Shown: one piece after another, positions 55,098-64,000 of the stretch
How positions within the stretch are numbered: the stretch's first letter is position 1
How the letters are laid out: each line of letters begins with the position of its first letter
NCBI GenBank assembly: GCA_016218045.1
Contig: JACRFB010000004.1
Coordinates: 1-64,000, forward strand
Direction of reading: 5' to 3'
Length of the DNA: 64,000 nt
Origin: Ignavibacteriota bacterium
GTDB taxonomy: Bacteria; Bacteroidota; Ignavibacteria; SZUA-365
Notes under the pieces: model-generated
What the model was told of the DNA's origin: nothing
The model's input: only the letters and a program-made list of their open reading frames with translations
Database searches by the model: none
Position numbers and translations under genes: made by a program

Positions 55098-55337
55098 AAT
55101 GGCTCCGTATCTGGTGGAAAAGGAAATAACGAGGTTCTGACTGCGGGAAACGTAGAAAAATCGAGTGACATCGGCAAGACCAATTCACTTTTCCTCACAT
55201 TTCGTATTGAAACGTACCCGCCCACGTGGAGCGGCGGAAATGTGCGCGGATCGATGCCGCCGTTTCCGGCGGTACCATCGGTCGAAGAAGGTGCAGATGT
55301 GAGAAGAAAAATCGGATCGTCATGAAGCAGAAGCGCG

Positions 55338-57350
55338 TCAGCCGGGCATTTCCCTGTTGAAGCGCGTGCGATCCGTATGCGGCCGCAAAAATGCCTGGCG
55401 TGGCGCTCCGGCCAGTGCGCGCGGAAGCCCCACTTCCACGATACTCCCTTCGATACAATCGCCTGTGCCCTCTGACGCGGGACGCATCCACGACGTCTCT
55501 CGTACCCACCGGTACACACCGTCCTTGCCGCAGAGGCGATATTCTAATTCGTGTGTTCCGCCCGGATGTTTTGTGTCAGTCTGTTCGAATTTCAGCAGCG
55601 ATGCGTCGTCGGGATGCACCATGGCGATATACCCGCCGTCGCTTCCCGTGAATTCCTCGGTGGTATAGCCCAACTGGGAGATGTTGCGTGTGACAAGTTC
55701 CACCGTGCGGACGGCATCGTCACGCCATACGAGTCCGATGCTTTTCCCGCAGGCCAGAATACGATCGTAGGCATCGGCACGGAGGGCAGCGGCGCGGAAT
55801 TGCGCCTCGCGGCGGCGTGTCTCGCGGAGATCGCGGAGTCGGAGCAGAAGCGTCGCCTCCTCGGCCGTGCTCCCGCCGAGTACTGTCGCCGAGAATTCCA
55901 CATGGAGCCCATGCAATTCACCGATATGCAGCAACGTGCAGGCGGTCTCGGTGGTGCCGCTGGCCCAGGCGCTTTCAAGCATGACGCCGATACGCGCGCG
56001 GTCGGCCGTGTGCACGTAGTCCATCAGATTCTGTCCCAGCAGCACATCACGCGTGCCGATGCCGAACAGCGCGAGGGCGCGGCCACTCACGTCGAGAATG
56101 GCATCACGCGCGTCGAGCACAAGGATTCCGTCGTCGATGGACTCGACGATTTTCCGCATGGATTCGGAGGAGATGCGCAATTCCTCGGCGGCGCGGAACT
56201 CGTTTGTGATGTCGCGGAAGCTCCATACGCGGCCTGTGCGCGCGCCGTGTAATATCTGCGGCATGGAATGGCGTTCGAGGATGCGTCCATCTTTCAGGAA
56301 CACGTAGTCCTGCGTGCGTGCCCCGGCGTCGCGGTCGGCCGCGTCGATGCTGCCGCGGAAGGCCTGCGCGTCGGTGCAACGATCCTCCATCGCATCACGC
56401 ACATCCTGTGCGGCGCCCTCTGCGATCAACGATGGCGGAATCGCCCATATCTCCGCAAAACGATTGTTGCTCGAGGCGATTTGACCCTGTTCGTCGAGGG
56501 CAAGAATCCCCTCTTTGATGGAATCGAGCGTAGCCTGCAGCAGCGATAGCGACCGCGCGGTCGCGAGTTCAGCCGAACGCCGTTCAGTGATGTTGCGCAG
56601 CACGGCGAGATAGCAGCTCTGTTCACGGAACACAAAGGGTGTGATCGTGATTTCAATCGCGGCGCAGCTTCCGTCGGCGCGCGAGATTTCGGCTTCGAAG
56701 CGCGGAATACGCGCAGTGCCGTCGGGAACATTCGACATATGCGCATCGAGTTCGATGCGGCTTGCAGGCGCGAGCAGATCGCGAAGGTCAAGTCCGCGCA
56801 CATCGTCCGCGCCCGCATGGCCCACAAGATCGCGAAAGGCCTGATTGCTGAAGTCGATCGCGACACCCTTCAGCACCGCGATACCGTCGTGCGTATGGCT
56901 GATCATCGAGAAGTATTCGCGCTCGATTTCGCGCAACGCTGTCTCGGTGAGGCGCCAGGAGGCGCGCTCCTCGGCGAAGGCCGCCTCTTCGAGGGCGAGC
57001 AAGGCCTTATTTTTGTCGGCCTGTTCTCGCGCATCGCGGAACATGCCCGCCGCAAGACCCGCCGTGGGCAGAAGGGCAAAAACCGGTATGAGGTGCAGGA
57101 CGTCGGGCGGCACCGCGTGTGCGCCAAAGATGGCCAGCGCGGCGTGAATACCCACGCCGATAAAACCGGCAAGCAGTCCTCCCCTGATGCCGAACCACCA
57201 TCCCGCGAGGGCCGCGGGTATAAGGAGGAAGAGTCCCGACACCACGCCGAAGGTAACGTTGCTCGGGACAAAGAGCAGGACGTGAATGAGCAATGCGGCG
57301 GCAACGGCCACCGTCCTTTGGAGTCGTGTGGTGATCTGTGGTCTGGTCAT
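55338..57350 (-). CDS. Membrane PAS-domain sensor without output domain
   Basis: The 670-residue protein has four or five N-terminal membrane helices (about 12-105), a short helical linker, and four PAS domains (about 138-255, 270-395, 400-520 and 545-645). The last is a PAS_3-type fold with VRTVELVTRNISQLGYTTEE and YRWVRETSWMRP. No histidine kinase, GGDEF or other effector follows: after the last PAS the chain ends NREMPG. It may signal to a separate partner or be truncated. The start at 57350 is the first ATG that gives a hydrophobic N-terminus; 57398 is also open, and no ribosome site is strong. Confidence 0.78.
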   Translation of the reverse strand: MTRPQITTRLQRTVAVAAALLIHVLLFVPSNVTFGVVSGLFLLIPAALAGWWFGIRGGLLAGFIGVGIHAALAIFGAHAVPPDVLHLIPVFALLPTAGLAAGMFRDAREQADKNKALLALEEAAFAEERASWRLTETALREIEREYFSMISHTHDGIAVLKGVAIDFSNQAFRDLVGHAGADDVRGLDLRDLLAPASRIELDAHMSNVPDGTARIPRFEAEISRADGSCAAIEITITPFVFREQSCYLAVLRNITERRSAELATARSLSLLQATLDSIKEGILALDEQGQIASSNNRFAEIWAIPPSLIAEGAAQDVRDAMEDRCTDAQAFRGSIDAADRDAGARTQDYVFLKDGRILERHSMPQILHGARTGRVWSFRDITNEFRAAEELRISSESMRKIVESIDDGILVLDARDAILDVSGRALALFGIGTRDVLLGQNLMDYVHTADRARIGVMLESAWASGTTETACTLLHIGELHGLHVEFSATVLGGSTAEEATLLLRLRDLRETRRREAQFRAAALRADAYDRILACGKSIGLVWRDDAVRTVELVTRNISQLGYTTEEFTGSDGGYIAMVHPDDASLLKFEQTDTKHPGGTHELEYRLCGKDGVYRWVRETSWMRPASEGTGDCIEGSIVEVGLPRALAGAPRQAFLRPHTDRTRFNREMPG

Positions 57351-57574
57351 TAGGTATCGTACTTCATGGCTATTCTCTCGCACACAAGTTCGCACCATGC
57401 CGCAGGGGGGAAAACAGGAAAATGAGGCCGATGTGCAGGAATTTCATTCCCGCCCCCGGGCCGTGCTGCCGTGTTGATTATTGATTCGTGTCATCGAGTT
57501 CTCTATTTTCGGTCCCACTCGAACGGCCGAAGCGCCGCCGACTTCCCTCCCCCCATTTCCTACCCGGAAACCGC

Positions 57575-58672
57575 ATGAATCTCGTCGCCACGCCCGAGCA
57601 AAGACTCGCGGAACTTGCACGTTTCTCCACGCTCCGCCACATCATCGGCAACACGCCGCTTCTCGCCATCGGCTTCCTGTACAAGGGCGAGGAGAGAACG
57701 ATTTACGTGAAGGCCGAACATGTGAACCTGACGGGGAGCATCAAGGACCGCATGGCCTACCACATCCTTCAGCAGGCGGCCGACAGCGGATCACTTGTCC
57801 CGGGCATGGTGATCGCCGAAGCGACGAGCGGCAACACCGGGATTTCGTTTGCAGCGCTTGGACGCGCACTCGGGCATCCCGTCGTGATATTCATGCCGGA
57901 TTGGATGAGCCGCGAGCGTGTGGACGTGATTCAGAGCCTGGGCGCGAAGATCATGCCGGTGACACGCGAACAGGGCGGTTTTCTCGGCAGCATCCGCTTG
58001 ACCGAGGAACTGGCCGCGACCGACGGCAACGTGTTCCTGCCCTGCCAGTTCTCGAACGAGGCAAATGTGGCGGCACATGAACTCACAACAGGACCGGAGA
58101 TCTGGTCGCAGCTCGATTTCCTCGGACTTGTGCCTGATGCCTTTGTGGCGGGTGTGGGGACAGGCGGCACCATCATGGGTGTGGGCCGATATCTGAAAGC
58201 GATGAATCCGCTCGCAAAGATCCATCCGATGCAGCCGGCCGAATCGCCCACGCTGACCACGGGTCACAAGATCGGCAAACACCGCATACAGGGCATATCG
58301 GACGAGTTCATTCCATCCATCGTCAAACTCGACGAGCTTGACGACGTGATAAGCGTACACGACGGTGACGCGATTCTGATGGCACAGAAGCTCGCCGCGC
58401 AGCTCGGTCTAGCGGTGGGCATCAGCTCGGGTGCGAACTTCATCGCCGCGGTCATGGCGCAGAATGCCTTGGGCGGCGCCGCGGTGGTGGCCACCGTGTT
58501 CGCTGACGACAACAAGAAATATCTCAGCACCGATCTGCTGCGCGAGGAATTGCCGGGCGACGGTTTCCTTTCGCCCGACATCTCTCTGCTCTCGTTCCAC
58601 TCCCACAAACGGGTCTGCCACACCTGCTGCGACATGTTCGATTGCACGCAGCGCACGGCGCTGCCGCATTAA
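57575..58672 (+). CDS. PLP-dependent cysteine synthase-like enzyme with C-terminal Cys cluster
   Basis: The 365-residue fold-type II PLP enzyme has [15 protein letters not shown], the PLP lysine in GSIKDR (about 57-62), [14 protein letters not shown] (phosphate and substrate loop) and [14 protein letters not shown] (PLP phosphate loop). It resembles CysK/CysM and cystathionine beta-synthase families. The C-terminal tail carries [10 protein letters not shown], an extra cluster not found in standard CysK, perhaps a metal or redox site. It may make cysteine for bacillithiol (BshC is in this window; inference). Confidence 0.83.
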   Translation: MNLVATPEQRLAELARFSTLRHIIGNTPLLAIGFLYKGEERTIYVKAEHVNLTGSIKDRMAYHILQQAADSGSLVPGMVIAEATSGNTGISFAALGRALGHPVVIFMPDWMSRERVDVIQSLGAKIMPVTREQGGFLGSIRLTEELAATDGNVFLPCQFSNEANVAAHELTTGPEIWSQLDFLGLVPDAFVAGVGTGGTIMGVGRYLKAMNPLAKIHPMQPAESPTLTTGHKIGKHRIQGISDEFIPSIVKLDELDDVISVHDGDAILMAQKLAAQLGLAVGISSGANFIAAVMAQNALGGAAVVATVFADDNKKYLSTDLLREELPGDGFLSPDISLLSFHSHKRVCHTCCDMFDCTQRTALPH

Positions 58673-58757
58673 AGCTACGGACGGGAGTGTTACCGAACCT
58701 GCCCCGCGTCTCCGATTCCGGCTGATGCCCGCAGGTGCACGTGTAGCCCACCGGGTT

Positions 58758-61700
58758 TTATTTATCCAGTTGGATCAGCCGAATACGCCGGTGTGCAGGT
58801 GTCTCGAGAACAAGCGCGTACGAGCCGGATGCGAGAGCCGACGCATCGAATACCACACGGTGTCTGCCCGGTTCCACGGGTCCGTCAACCAAGGTCGCCA
58901 CACGTCGGCCGAGCAGATCGATAACGGACAATTTCGTTGCACCGCGCTCTATCACCTCGTACTCGATGCTCGTACTGGCGTTAAACGGATTCGGTGCAAC
59001 GCGCACGATTCGCACCGTGGCCGAATCGCCTTCAAAGAGGCGTGCGCCGCCTTCGCGGCAAATCTTCAGACGGAATGTGCCATGACTACGGCGGACGCGA
59101 AGATCGCGTCCAGTGAAATCGAACTTCTCGATGATCAATGCCGTCGTATCGATGCTGCCCAGCATGGCGGTACACGGGATGACGGCCAATGGGATAGCAA
59201 AAATTGAATTGTTCTGTAGCAGCGACACATAACGCTGGGTGCCATGTACGGCATGGACAGACCTGCCATCAACGGGCCTCAATAGCCCCGCGTCAAATCG
59301 TATCTCCGCGATATAGCCGGTGACACCGAAAGACGAGAGCTGCTGAGTCGTTCGAAGGAAGACAGGAATGTCGATACGTTCGCCCGGCGCAGCTTCGAGA
59401 GCCGGGATTTCCACGAGAATGTCACCGGCGGTCCAGTCCGCGCTCCGCACAGATGTGCAACCATTTCCATCCTTGAAATACACTTCGTGAACACCCTCCC
59501 CTACGGCGCGTTGAATACGCGATGTTGCGCCAGGAATAACTTGACCCCGGTAATACCATTGATACGACGCCGCAGCCGGCGCAAATAACGTGTCACCACG
59601 AATGATGATCTGTCCCCCCGACGGAATTGCATAGCGCACAACGATGACAGCTCCTGTCCCTGTACAGCCGTTCGAATCCGTGACGGTGACAGAATAGAGG
59701 CCGGGAGACTTGACGGTAAGAAATCTTCCGGTGCTGCCATCGGACCATCGCCAGGAGACAAACTCCTGCCCGCCATCGAGTTTTGTGCTGTCACCAATGC
59801 AGAAACCTGGGGTACCTCCGATCTGTACCACTGGTGCAGGATACATAGTCAGTTCAACGTCCGCCGACGCACGGCAGGAATCGGGACTGACAACACGGAG
59901 GAAAATCCGTCCGGCGTTTCGTGTACTCAGCGTCCGTGCGGACCCGAGCACACGGCCCGTACCGTCATGCCATTCATACACAGCATATCCCGCGCCCGCG
60001 TCGAGCAGCACCGTCTCACCCGCGCAGAAACGTGTTGATGGAACAGCGGTGATCACGGCCCGCGCTTCATCCGCAACAACAACATCGAGCGTGTCCGAAA
60101 ATGAACAGCCCTGCTTTCGTGCGATCGCTATGATTCTATACACGCCCACCGTCGGGTGCACCACAGTAACTGCGGAGGAATCGGTCGGTCCAGCGATAGT
60201 TCCACCTGTCGCGATCCATGTGACTTCGACGGAATCGCCTGTCTGAACCACATACTGCACGCGTGAATTGCGGCAGACGCTGCCGGGGCCTTGAATATGT
60301 ATATGCGGAGCGGCCGTGACACGGACACGGACAGACTCACTCGTTCCCGTGCAACCCGAAGAATCAGTAACAGTGACAGAATACACCCCACTCTCGCGAA
60401 CGACAATACGACTGCTGGTCCGACCGTCGGACCACATGTATCCGGCGAGTCCGCTTCCCGCATCGAGCAGAAGAGAATCCCCTTCACACAGTGTCACGTC
60501 TCCAGTGGGACTGATCCGCGGCGATGGCGCGGCGATTACAGTAACTCCAAACTCGAGCGAATCGCGACACCCGGTTGTATCATTCACTTCAAGCAGCACA
60601 AGGCGTCTGTCTCCAGGCGAGTTCCAATGCACAATGACGCTGTCATCCGCAGCCGGACCAAGCACAACACCTCCCACGACGCGCCATTGGCGGGTAATGC
60701 CACCCGCCGACACCGTCACATACGTGGTAGTGTCGCCGCTGCACACCCTCTTTCGCCCCGAAATACTCGGCACGGGCTTTTCGGCAAACCTCACAACTAT
60801 TGTCGAAAATCCGTCGCAATATCCCGTCTTGCTCACTCTCACGGTGTAGGTGCCGGGCGCACCGATACGTATCGCGCGAGTTGTATCACCGGTTGACCAG
60901 AGGTACGTATCAGCGTCTTCGCGTACACGAAGGTCGGCGCTGTCGCCGGCGCAGAGATACCCGGATCCCTGTACTGTGGGGACAAGTCGCGGGAGATCCT
61001 GCACAAGTGTCTGCACCGTGGCCGAACACCCGAGTGAATCCGTGACAAGCACAGAATAGAGGCCGGGCCGATGCACACGAAGTACACGCGAGGTATCACC
61101 GGTGGACCAGCGATACGACGTAAAGGCCGGGTACACCGTGAGCTGAGTCGTGTCGTTGCACAAGTACACACGCCCCTGAATCGAGGCGTTTGCACCGCCC
61201 ACCTTCACAAGCACCGATACAGTGCCTTCGCAACCATTGGCATTGCGAACAGTCACTGAATACAATCCCGACTTGGTCACGCGCAGCGAGCGGCCTGTGT
61301 CACCTGTCGACCACACACACGATACATATCCCGCACCAACATCCAGGATTGTCGAATCGCCCGCACAAAAAACACTTCTACCACTGATAACAGGCGTTGG
61401 TGCCTGACCGGCGACTACCGTACACGAATCCACGTACACACATCCGTTGCTATCTATCACGCGCAGCGAATACCGACCGGTGCGATTGACCAGGATGGCG
61501 CGAGTCGTGTCCCCGGTCGACCATAGGTAGTGCGCATACCCCGAGCCCGCATCAAGACCGAATACGCCGCGATCACAGAGGATATAGGATCCACCCAGGC
61601 GCGGTCCGGATTTTGTGTTACGTGTCACAAGCACGGCGACCGAGTCGCGGCAGCCCGATCCGTCGTCGACGATTACCGAATAGGAGCCCGGAGCATGGAC

Positions 61701-63194
61701 GGTAATTGCGCGCGTGCTTTCTCCTGTCGACCATCGATAGGATGCGGGTGCAGGGTGGGCGGTGAGAGTGACACTGTCACTCGCACAGAGGACAAGCGAC
61801 GAGGAAGTGATCCGTGCACCGGTGCCGGCCCGGACGATGTAGGCCGATGCAGTATCGACACACCCATAAGACGTGCGTGCGAATACGGACACCATACCCG
61901 TTGTCCGCCGCACGATACCCATGGTTGTATCCCCGGTCGACCAGCGGTATGATGCATACCCGGCCTTTGCAACAAGGAGTGTCGAATCCCCCAGACACAG
62001 GGTGAGGTTGCCCGATATCGTCAGTTGATTTGTATGACGCCTGAGGTAAAAGACCGCCGTCCCGGCACAGCCGTTCCCGTTGGTAACATCAACAGTGTAT
62101 CGGCCTTCCTGCGTGACACAGATTCTCCGGGTTGTGTCACCGGTGGACCACCTGTACGACGCGTACACAGTATCAGTCTCGAGACAAACCGTTTGTTGAG
62201 CACAGAAAACCTCCGGCCCATTGATGCGCGGCACAAGTTGCAGTAACTCATAGATCGCGACTGTATCGGCTCCGGTGCAGCCAGAGGTATCATACACCAC
62301 TACCTGATACACCCCGGCGCGGCGGACGGTTATCCTGCGTGTTGTGTCACCCGTGGACCAACGATACGCCGCATAACCGCCTCCAGCATCAAGCACGGCG
62401 CTATCCCCCACGCAGAGACTGCGCGAGCCGATGACCCCGATCGTGGGTGGCGGTACAATCCCGGTCATGCAACATCCGATACCCGTCAGTTCAGGCGCCG
62501 GCACGAGCGTCGCTCCGCGTGGAATTCCGTGATTGCCATTTCCCGACTGATCTGTGAAATCCCCGCAAAAGGGCCAGTAGCCGACAAGGCCGTTTCGATC
62601 GCTGTATCGCAGAGATGAATCCTTCGCATTCACAATCTGCTGCTGCGTTCGTTCAATGCTCCAATACCTGCACTCATCGATCCGACCCCGTCCGGCGCCA
62701 CCGCCGCCCGAATACCCACCCCACGAGAGCGCGACGTTGGCATCAAACGAACGCGCGGGAAATGAGGCACTCATCACTTCCGCGCCGTTGATATATCCTT
62801 TGATCCGGCCGGCAGGACCGTTGACGACGATTGCGATATGTTGCCACGTAAACGGCGTGAGCGAATTCGCAGGGGAGTAAATGTAGATGTCGGGGCCGCC
62901 ATTCTCCTGCGTCATAAATTCGAGACACTGATTCGACCAGTTGTATACGAGACTCCAGTCCGTCCCATTGGCGGCGGGCAGATCGCGCGCGGCAAGTACA
63001 ACACGCGCGCTGTCGCGGATCCAACATTCGAGAGTAAACACCGGCAGCCGCGTGCTCCCAAGCCTGGCCTCCGTCACATTCATCGACGCATTTGTATGGT
63101 TCATGGCCTGATTCTCCGGTAGCCCCGCGCGCACACTCATGCCGAGTGTCGTGAGCAGCACACACATCAGTTTCACAACCAAACCCGATCTCAT
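58758..63194 (-). CDS. Giant secreted modular protein: LamG domain, 14 Ig/PKD-like modules, T9SS sorting domain
   Basis: The 1,478-residue protein starts at 63194 behind GGAGAG with a signal peptide (MRSGLVVKLMCVLLTTLG, cleavage near 25). A concanavalin/LamG-type domain (about 50-225) follows. Then come about 14 modules (about 255-1270) of 65-75 residues: twelve share a W-[ST]-x-G-[DE]-[TS]-[TG] core, a LCxGDS start and a GxYSVxVxDSxGC middle; two (modules 9 and 11) are PKD-like without that core. An anchor-like beta region (about 1,290-1,400) precedes a C-terminal sorting domain (LSVIDLLGRRVATLVDGPVE, GSYALVLETP). It is probably displayed through T9SS as a large adhesin or glycan-binding protein. 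Confidence 0.85.
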   Translation of the reverse strand: MRSGLVVKLMCVLLTTLGMSVRAGLPENQAMNHTNASMNVTEARLGSTRLPVFTLECWIRDSARVVLAARDLPAANGTDWSLVYNWSNQCLEFMTQENGGPDIYIYSPANSLTPFTWQHIAIVVNGPAGRIKGYINGAEVMSASFPARSFDANVALSWGGYSGGGGAGRGRIDECRYWSIERTQQQIVNAKDSSLRYSDRNGLVGYWPFCGDFTDQSGNGNHGIPRGATLVPAPELTGIGCCMTGIVPPPTIGVIGSRSLCVGDSAVLDAGGGYAAYRWSTGDTTRRITVRRAGVYQVVVYDTSGCTGADTVAIYELLQLVPRINGPEVFCAQQTVCLETDTVYASYRWSTGDTTRRICVTQEGRYTVDVTNGNGCAGTAVFYLRRHTNQLTISGNLTLCLGDSTLLVAKAGYASYRWSTGDTTMGIVRRTTGMVSVFARTSYGCVDTASAYIVRAGTGARITSSSLVLCASDSVTLTAHPAPASYRWSTGESTRAITVHAPGSYSVIVDDGSGCRDSVAVLVTRNTKSGPRLGGSYILCDRGVFGLDAGSGYAHYLWSTGDTTRAILVNRTGRYSLRVIDSNGCVYVDSCTVVAGQAPTPVISGRSVFCAGDSTILDVGAGYVSCVWSTGDTGRSLRVTKSGLYSVTVRNANGCEGTVSVLVKVGGANASIQGRVYLCNDTTQLTVYPAFTSYRWSTGDTSRVLRVHRPGLYSVLVTDSLGCSATVQTLVQDLPRLVPTVQGSGYLCAGDSADLRVREDADTYLWSTGDTTRAIRIGAPGTYTVRVSKTGYCDGFSTIVVRFAEKPVPSISGRKRVCSGDTTTYVTVSAGGITRQWRVVGGVVLGPAADDSVIVHWNSPGDRRLVLLEVNDTTGCRDSLEFGVTVIAAPSPRISPTGDVTLCEGDSLLLDAGSGLAGYMWSDGRTSSRIVVRESGVYSVTVTDSSGCTGTSESVRVRVTAAPHIHIQGPGSVCRNSRVQYVVQTGDSVEVTWIATGGTIAGPTDSSAVTVVHPTVGVYRIIAIARKQGCSFSDTLDVVVADEARAVITAVPSTRFCAGETVLLDAGAGYAVYEWHDGTGRVLGSARTLSTRNAGRIFLRVVSPDSCRASADVELTMYPAPVVQIGGTPGFCIGDSTKLDGGQEFVSWRWSDGSTGRFLTVKSPGLYSVTVTDSNGCTGTGAVIVVRYAIPSGGQIIIRGDTLFAPAAASYQWYYRGQVIPGATSRIQRAVGEGVHEVYFKDGNGCTSVRSADWTAGDILVEIPALEAAPGERIDIPVFLRTTQQLSSFGVTGYIAEIRFDAGLLRPVDGRSVHAVHGTQRYVSLLQNNSIFAIPLAVIPCTAMLGSIDTTALIIEKFDFTGRDLRVRRSHGTFRLKICREGGARLFEGDSATVRIVRVAPNPFNASTSIEYEVIERGATKLSVIDLLGRRVATLVDGPVEPGRHRVVFDASALASGSYALVLETPAHRRIRLIQLDK
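59416..62440. repeat. Coding tandem repeats of about 205-215 bases in the giant protein gene
   Basis: The plus-strand image of the WSTGD core (GTCACCGGTGGACCAGCG and variants) recurs near 62341, 62133, 61923, 61718, 61504, 61297, 61093 and 60880, spaced 204-214 bases apart. Later units are more diverged. The DNA similarity is highest around the WSTGDTT core, which suggests recent duplication and conversion among the N-terminal modules. Confidence 0.85.
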
Positions 63195-63455
63195 ACACTC
63201 TCCGTTACCCGTTCGTTCAACACACTGCTGAGCAGCACGGAATCCCGAAGAAAAGTACTCGAATACCCTTTGAAACACAAGAGTGTGAAGGGTAAAACCG
63301 TATCCACAGGCCGAGGTTTGTGAATGCAAGAGGTTTACACTCCTTGCGATCGACGGACGCGTTCATTTTTCCCGCATCCCGCGGGAACATTTTTCCCGGC
63401 TCGCGAGTACAAGGGGAAGCACACGATTTCACCACTTGTACACGAGGGAGTGTCC

Positions 63456-63830
63456 ATGCCGTTTGTTTACATTCTACGAAGCGCCGAAGGACTCATACAC
63501 ATCGGCTGCAGCGCCGATGTGGCGCAGAGCGTCCGTCAACACAATCAGGGTCGCATCAGATGGACCAGCGCGGGGAGCGACTGGCAGGTGCAGCACATCG
63601 AACGCTTTCAAAACATGGACGAGGCGCAGGCGCGCGAGGCGTGGCTCAACACGCGTGTGGGACGCGAGCAAATTCTCGCCTCCCTGTTCCCGCGGCATAT
63701 ACCGGGCAGATACGGCCCGGTCCAACACGGCGCCGCCGCGTTCAGCGGCAGCGGAGCACCGTCACCTCGACCCGTCTATTCGCCCTCTTCACTTCCTCCT
63801 GTTCGCCGGAGAGCGGCCCGCCTGCAGTAA
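63456..63830 (+). CDS. GIY-YIG nuclease-superfamily protein, degenerate active site
   Basis: The 124-residue protein starts at 63456 behind GAGGGAG. Its N-terminal 75 residues follow the GIY-YIG pattern (YILRSAEGLIHIGCSADVAQ, then RQHNQG, WTSAGSDWQVQHIERFQ and AQAREAWL). Key residues are altered: the second motif is HIG instead of YIG and the usual catalytic Arg position is Ser, so nuclease activity is doubtful. The last 50 residues are Pro/Arg-rich and overlap the converging OmpA-like gene by 89 bases. Confidence 0.65.
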   Translation: MPFVYILRSAEGLIHIGCSADVAQSVRQHNQGRIRWTSAGSDWQVQHIERFQNMDEAQAREAWLNTRVGREQILASLFPRHIPGRYGPVQHGAAAFSGSGAPSPRPVYSPSSLPPVRRRAARLQ

Positions 63831-64000
63831 TCACCAGACGCTGCGGCGGGATGCGCCGCGCCGTCAGCCAGTGCGCAACGGCGCGGGCCCGGCGTTCACT
63901 GAGTTCGATATTCTTGTTGCGCTCGCCCGCCCTGCTGCCGCGCGCGCGCATGTCGCTGTCGCGCAGCGGATCGGAATCGGCAAAGCCCGTTATCTCGAGC
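63742..64000 (-). CDS. OmpA-family C-terminal domain protein (partial, runs off the window)
   Basis: The last 85 or so residues of a minus-strand protein read LEITGFADSDPLRDSD, then NIELSERRARAVAHWL, RRIPPQRLVITAGG and VKRANRRVEV, the OmpA/Pal peptidoglycan-binding domain (Asp and Arg that hold meso-diaminopimelate are in the GFADSD and RANRRVE segments). The N-terminal part lies beyond base 64000. Confidence 0.85.
   Translation of the reverse strand, partial: LEITGFADSDPLRDSDMRARGSRAGERNKNIELSERRARAVAHWLTARRIPPQRLVITAGGPLSGEQEEVKRANRRVEVTVLRCR

Noticed and set aside
55094-55519. Minus-strand frames past the PAS sensor that might encode its missing kinase
   Set aside because: Neither frame between 55094 and 55519 contains an H-box, N-box or G-box; they look non-coding.
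59416-62440. Regular repeats that might suggest a CRISPR array
   Set aside because: The 204-214 base period, the open reading frame through all units, and the conserved WSTGD protein core show they are coding modules. CRISPR repeats are far shorter, with unique spacers.

Overview
The window is a GC-rich bacterial chromosome segment, densely packed with genes on both strands. Several markers point to the Bacteroidota/Chlorobiota (FCB) superphylum, probably a non-phototrophic Ignavibacteria/Kapabacteria-like lineage: bacillithiol synthase BshC, several secreted proteins ending in type IX secretion (T9SS)-type C-terminal sorting domains, two PorV/PorQ-type outer-membrane proteins, a transketolase split into two genes, and LpxB (lipid A, hence Gram-negative). 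The taxon is an inference; no rRNA operon is present to confirm it.

Layout. 1-1.1 kb: the N-terminus of an IS481-type transposase cut by the window edge, a secreted protein of unknown function and a frameshifted small secreted gene. 1.3-6.0 kb: bshC, then a minus-strand cell-surface cluster (small Cys protein, DUF1207-like outer-membrane protein, NodB deacetylase, membrane GT2). 6.1-13.5 kb: a five-gene tripartite efflux/export cassette (TolC, MacA-like adaptor, ATPase, two permeases) preceded by a CCA-adding enzyme/poly(A) polymerase family gene. 13.8-16.5 kb: hsp20, dnaK and a Trm112-like gene. 16.5-20.1 kb: an AtuA pair upstream of split transketolase. 20.2-22.7 kb: a membrane protein, POT transporter and bacterioferritin. 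22.7-27.9 kb: two tandem paralogous secreted beta-propellers with sorting domains. 28.1-30.4 kb: AMMECR1, MEMO1 and a DUF2520 dehydrogenase. 30.4-35.9 kb: a surface operon (lipoprotein, propeller, two PorV/PorQ proteins, GT4). 36.1-43.3 kb: site-2 protease, HAD phosphatase, divergent [2Fe-2S] ferredoxin, then a long housekeeping operon purC-psd-pssA-purS-purQ-tatA-gatA. 43.4-49.8 kb: ICMT-like methyltransferase and lpxB, facing a def-fmt-GDPD operon, then an atypical SDR and a membrane metallophosphoesterase. 50-53 kb: a Spy/CpxP-like lipoprotein, a 23S-IVP-type four-helix-bundle protein, a WG-repeat lipoprotein, a truncated GIY-YIG gene and initiator tRNA-fMet. 53.3-64 kb: subtilase lipoprotein, PAS sensor without output module, cysteine-synthase-like enzyme, a 1,478-residue secreted modular repeat protein, a second GIY-YIG protein and the C-terminus of an OmpA-like protein.

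Most genes fall into a few functional themes: envelope biogenesis and lipid synthesis (psd, pssA, lpxB, GDPD, NodB/GT2), T9SS-type surface display (two propellers, the modular giant and PorV/PorQ proteins), purine synthesis, protein maturation and chaperones (def, fmt, hsp20, dnaK) and thiol metabolism (bshC). I found no phage, no CRISPR array and no recognisable defence island. The most unusual signals are non-coding or semi-coding: intergenic arrays with a roughly 7-nt period arranged as inverted repeats at three loci, and a palindromic element read in frame into the N-terminus of methionyl-tRNA formyltransferase.
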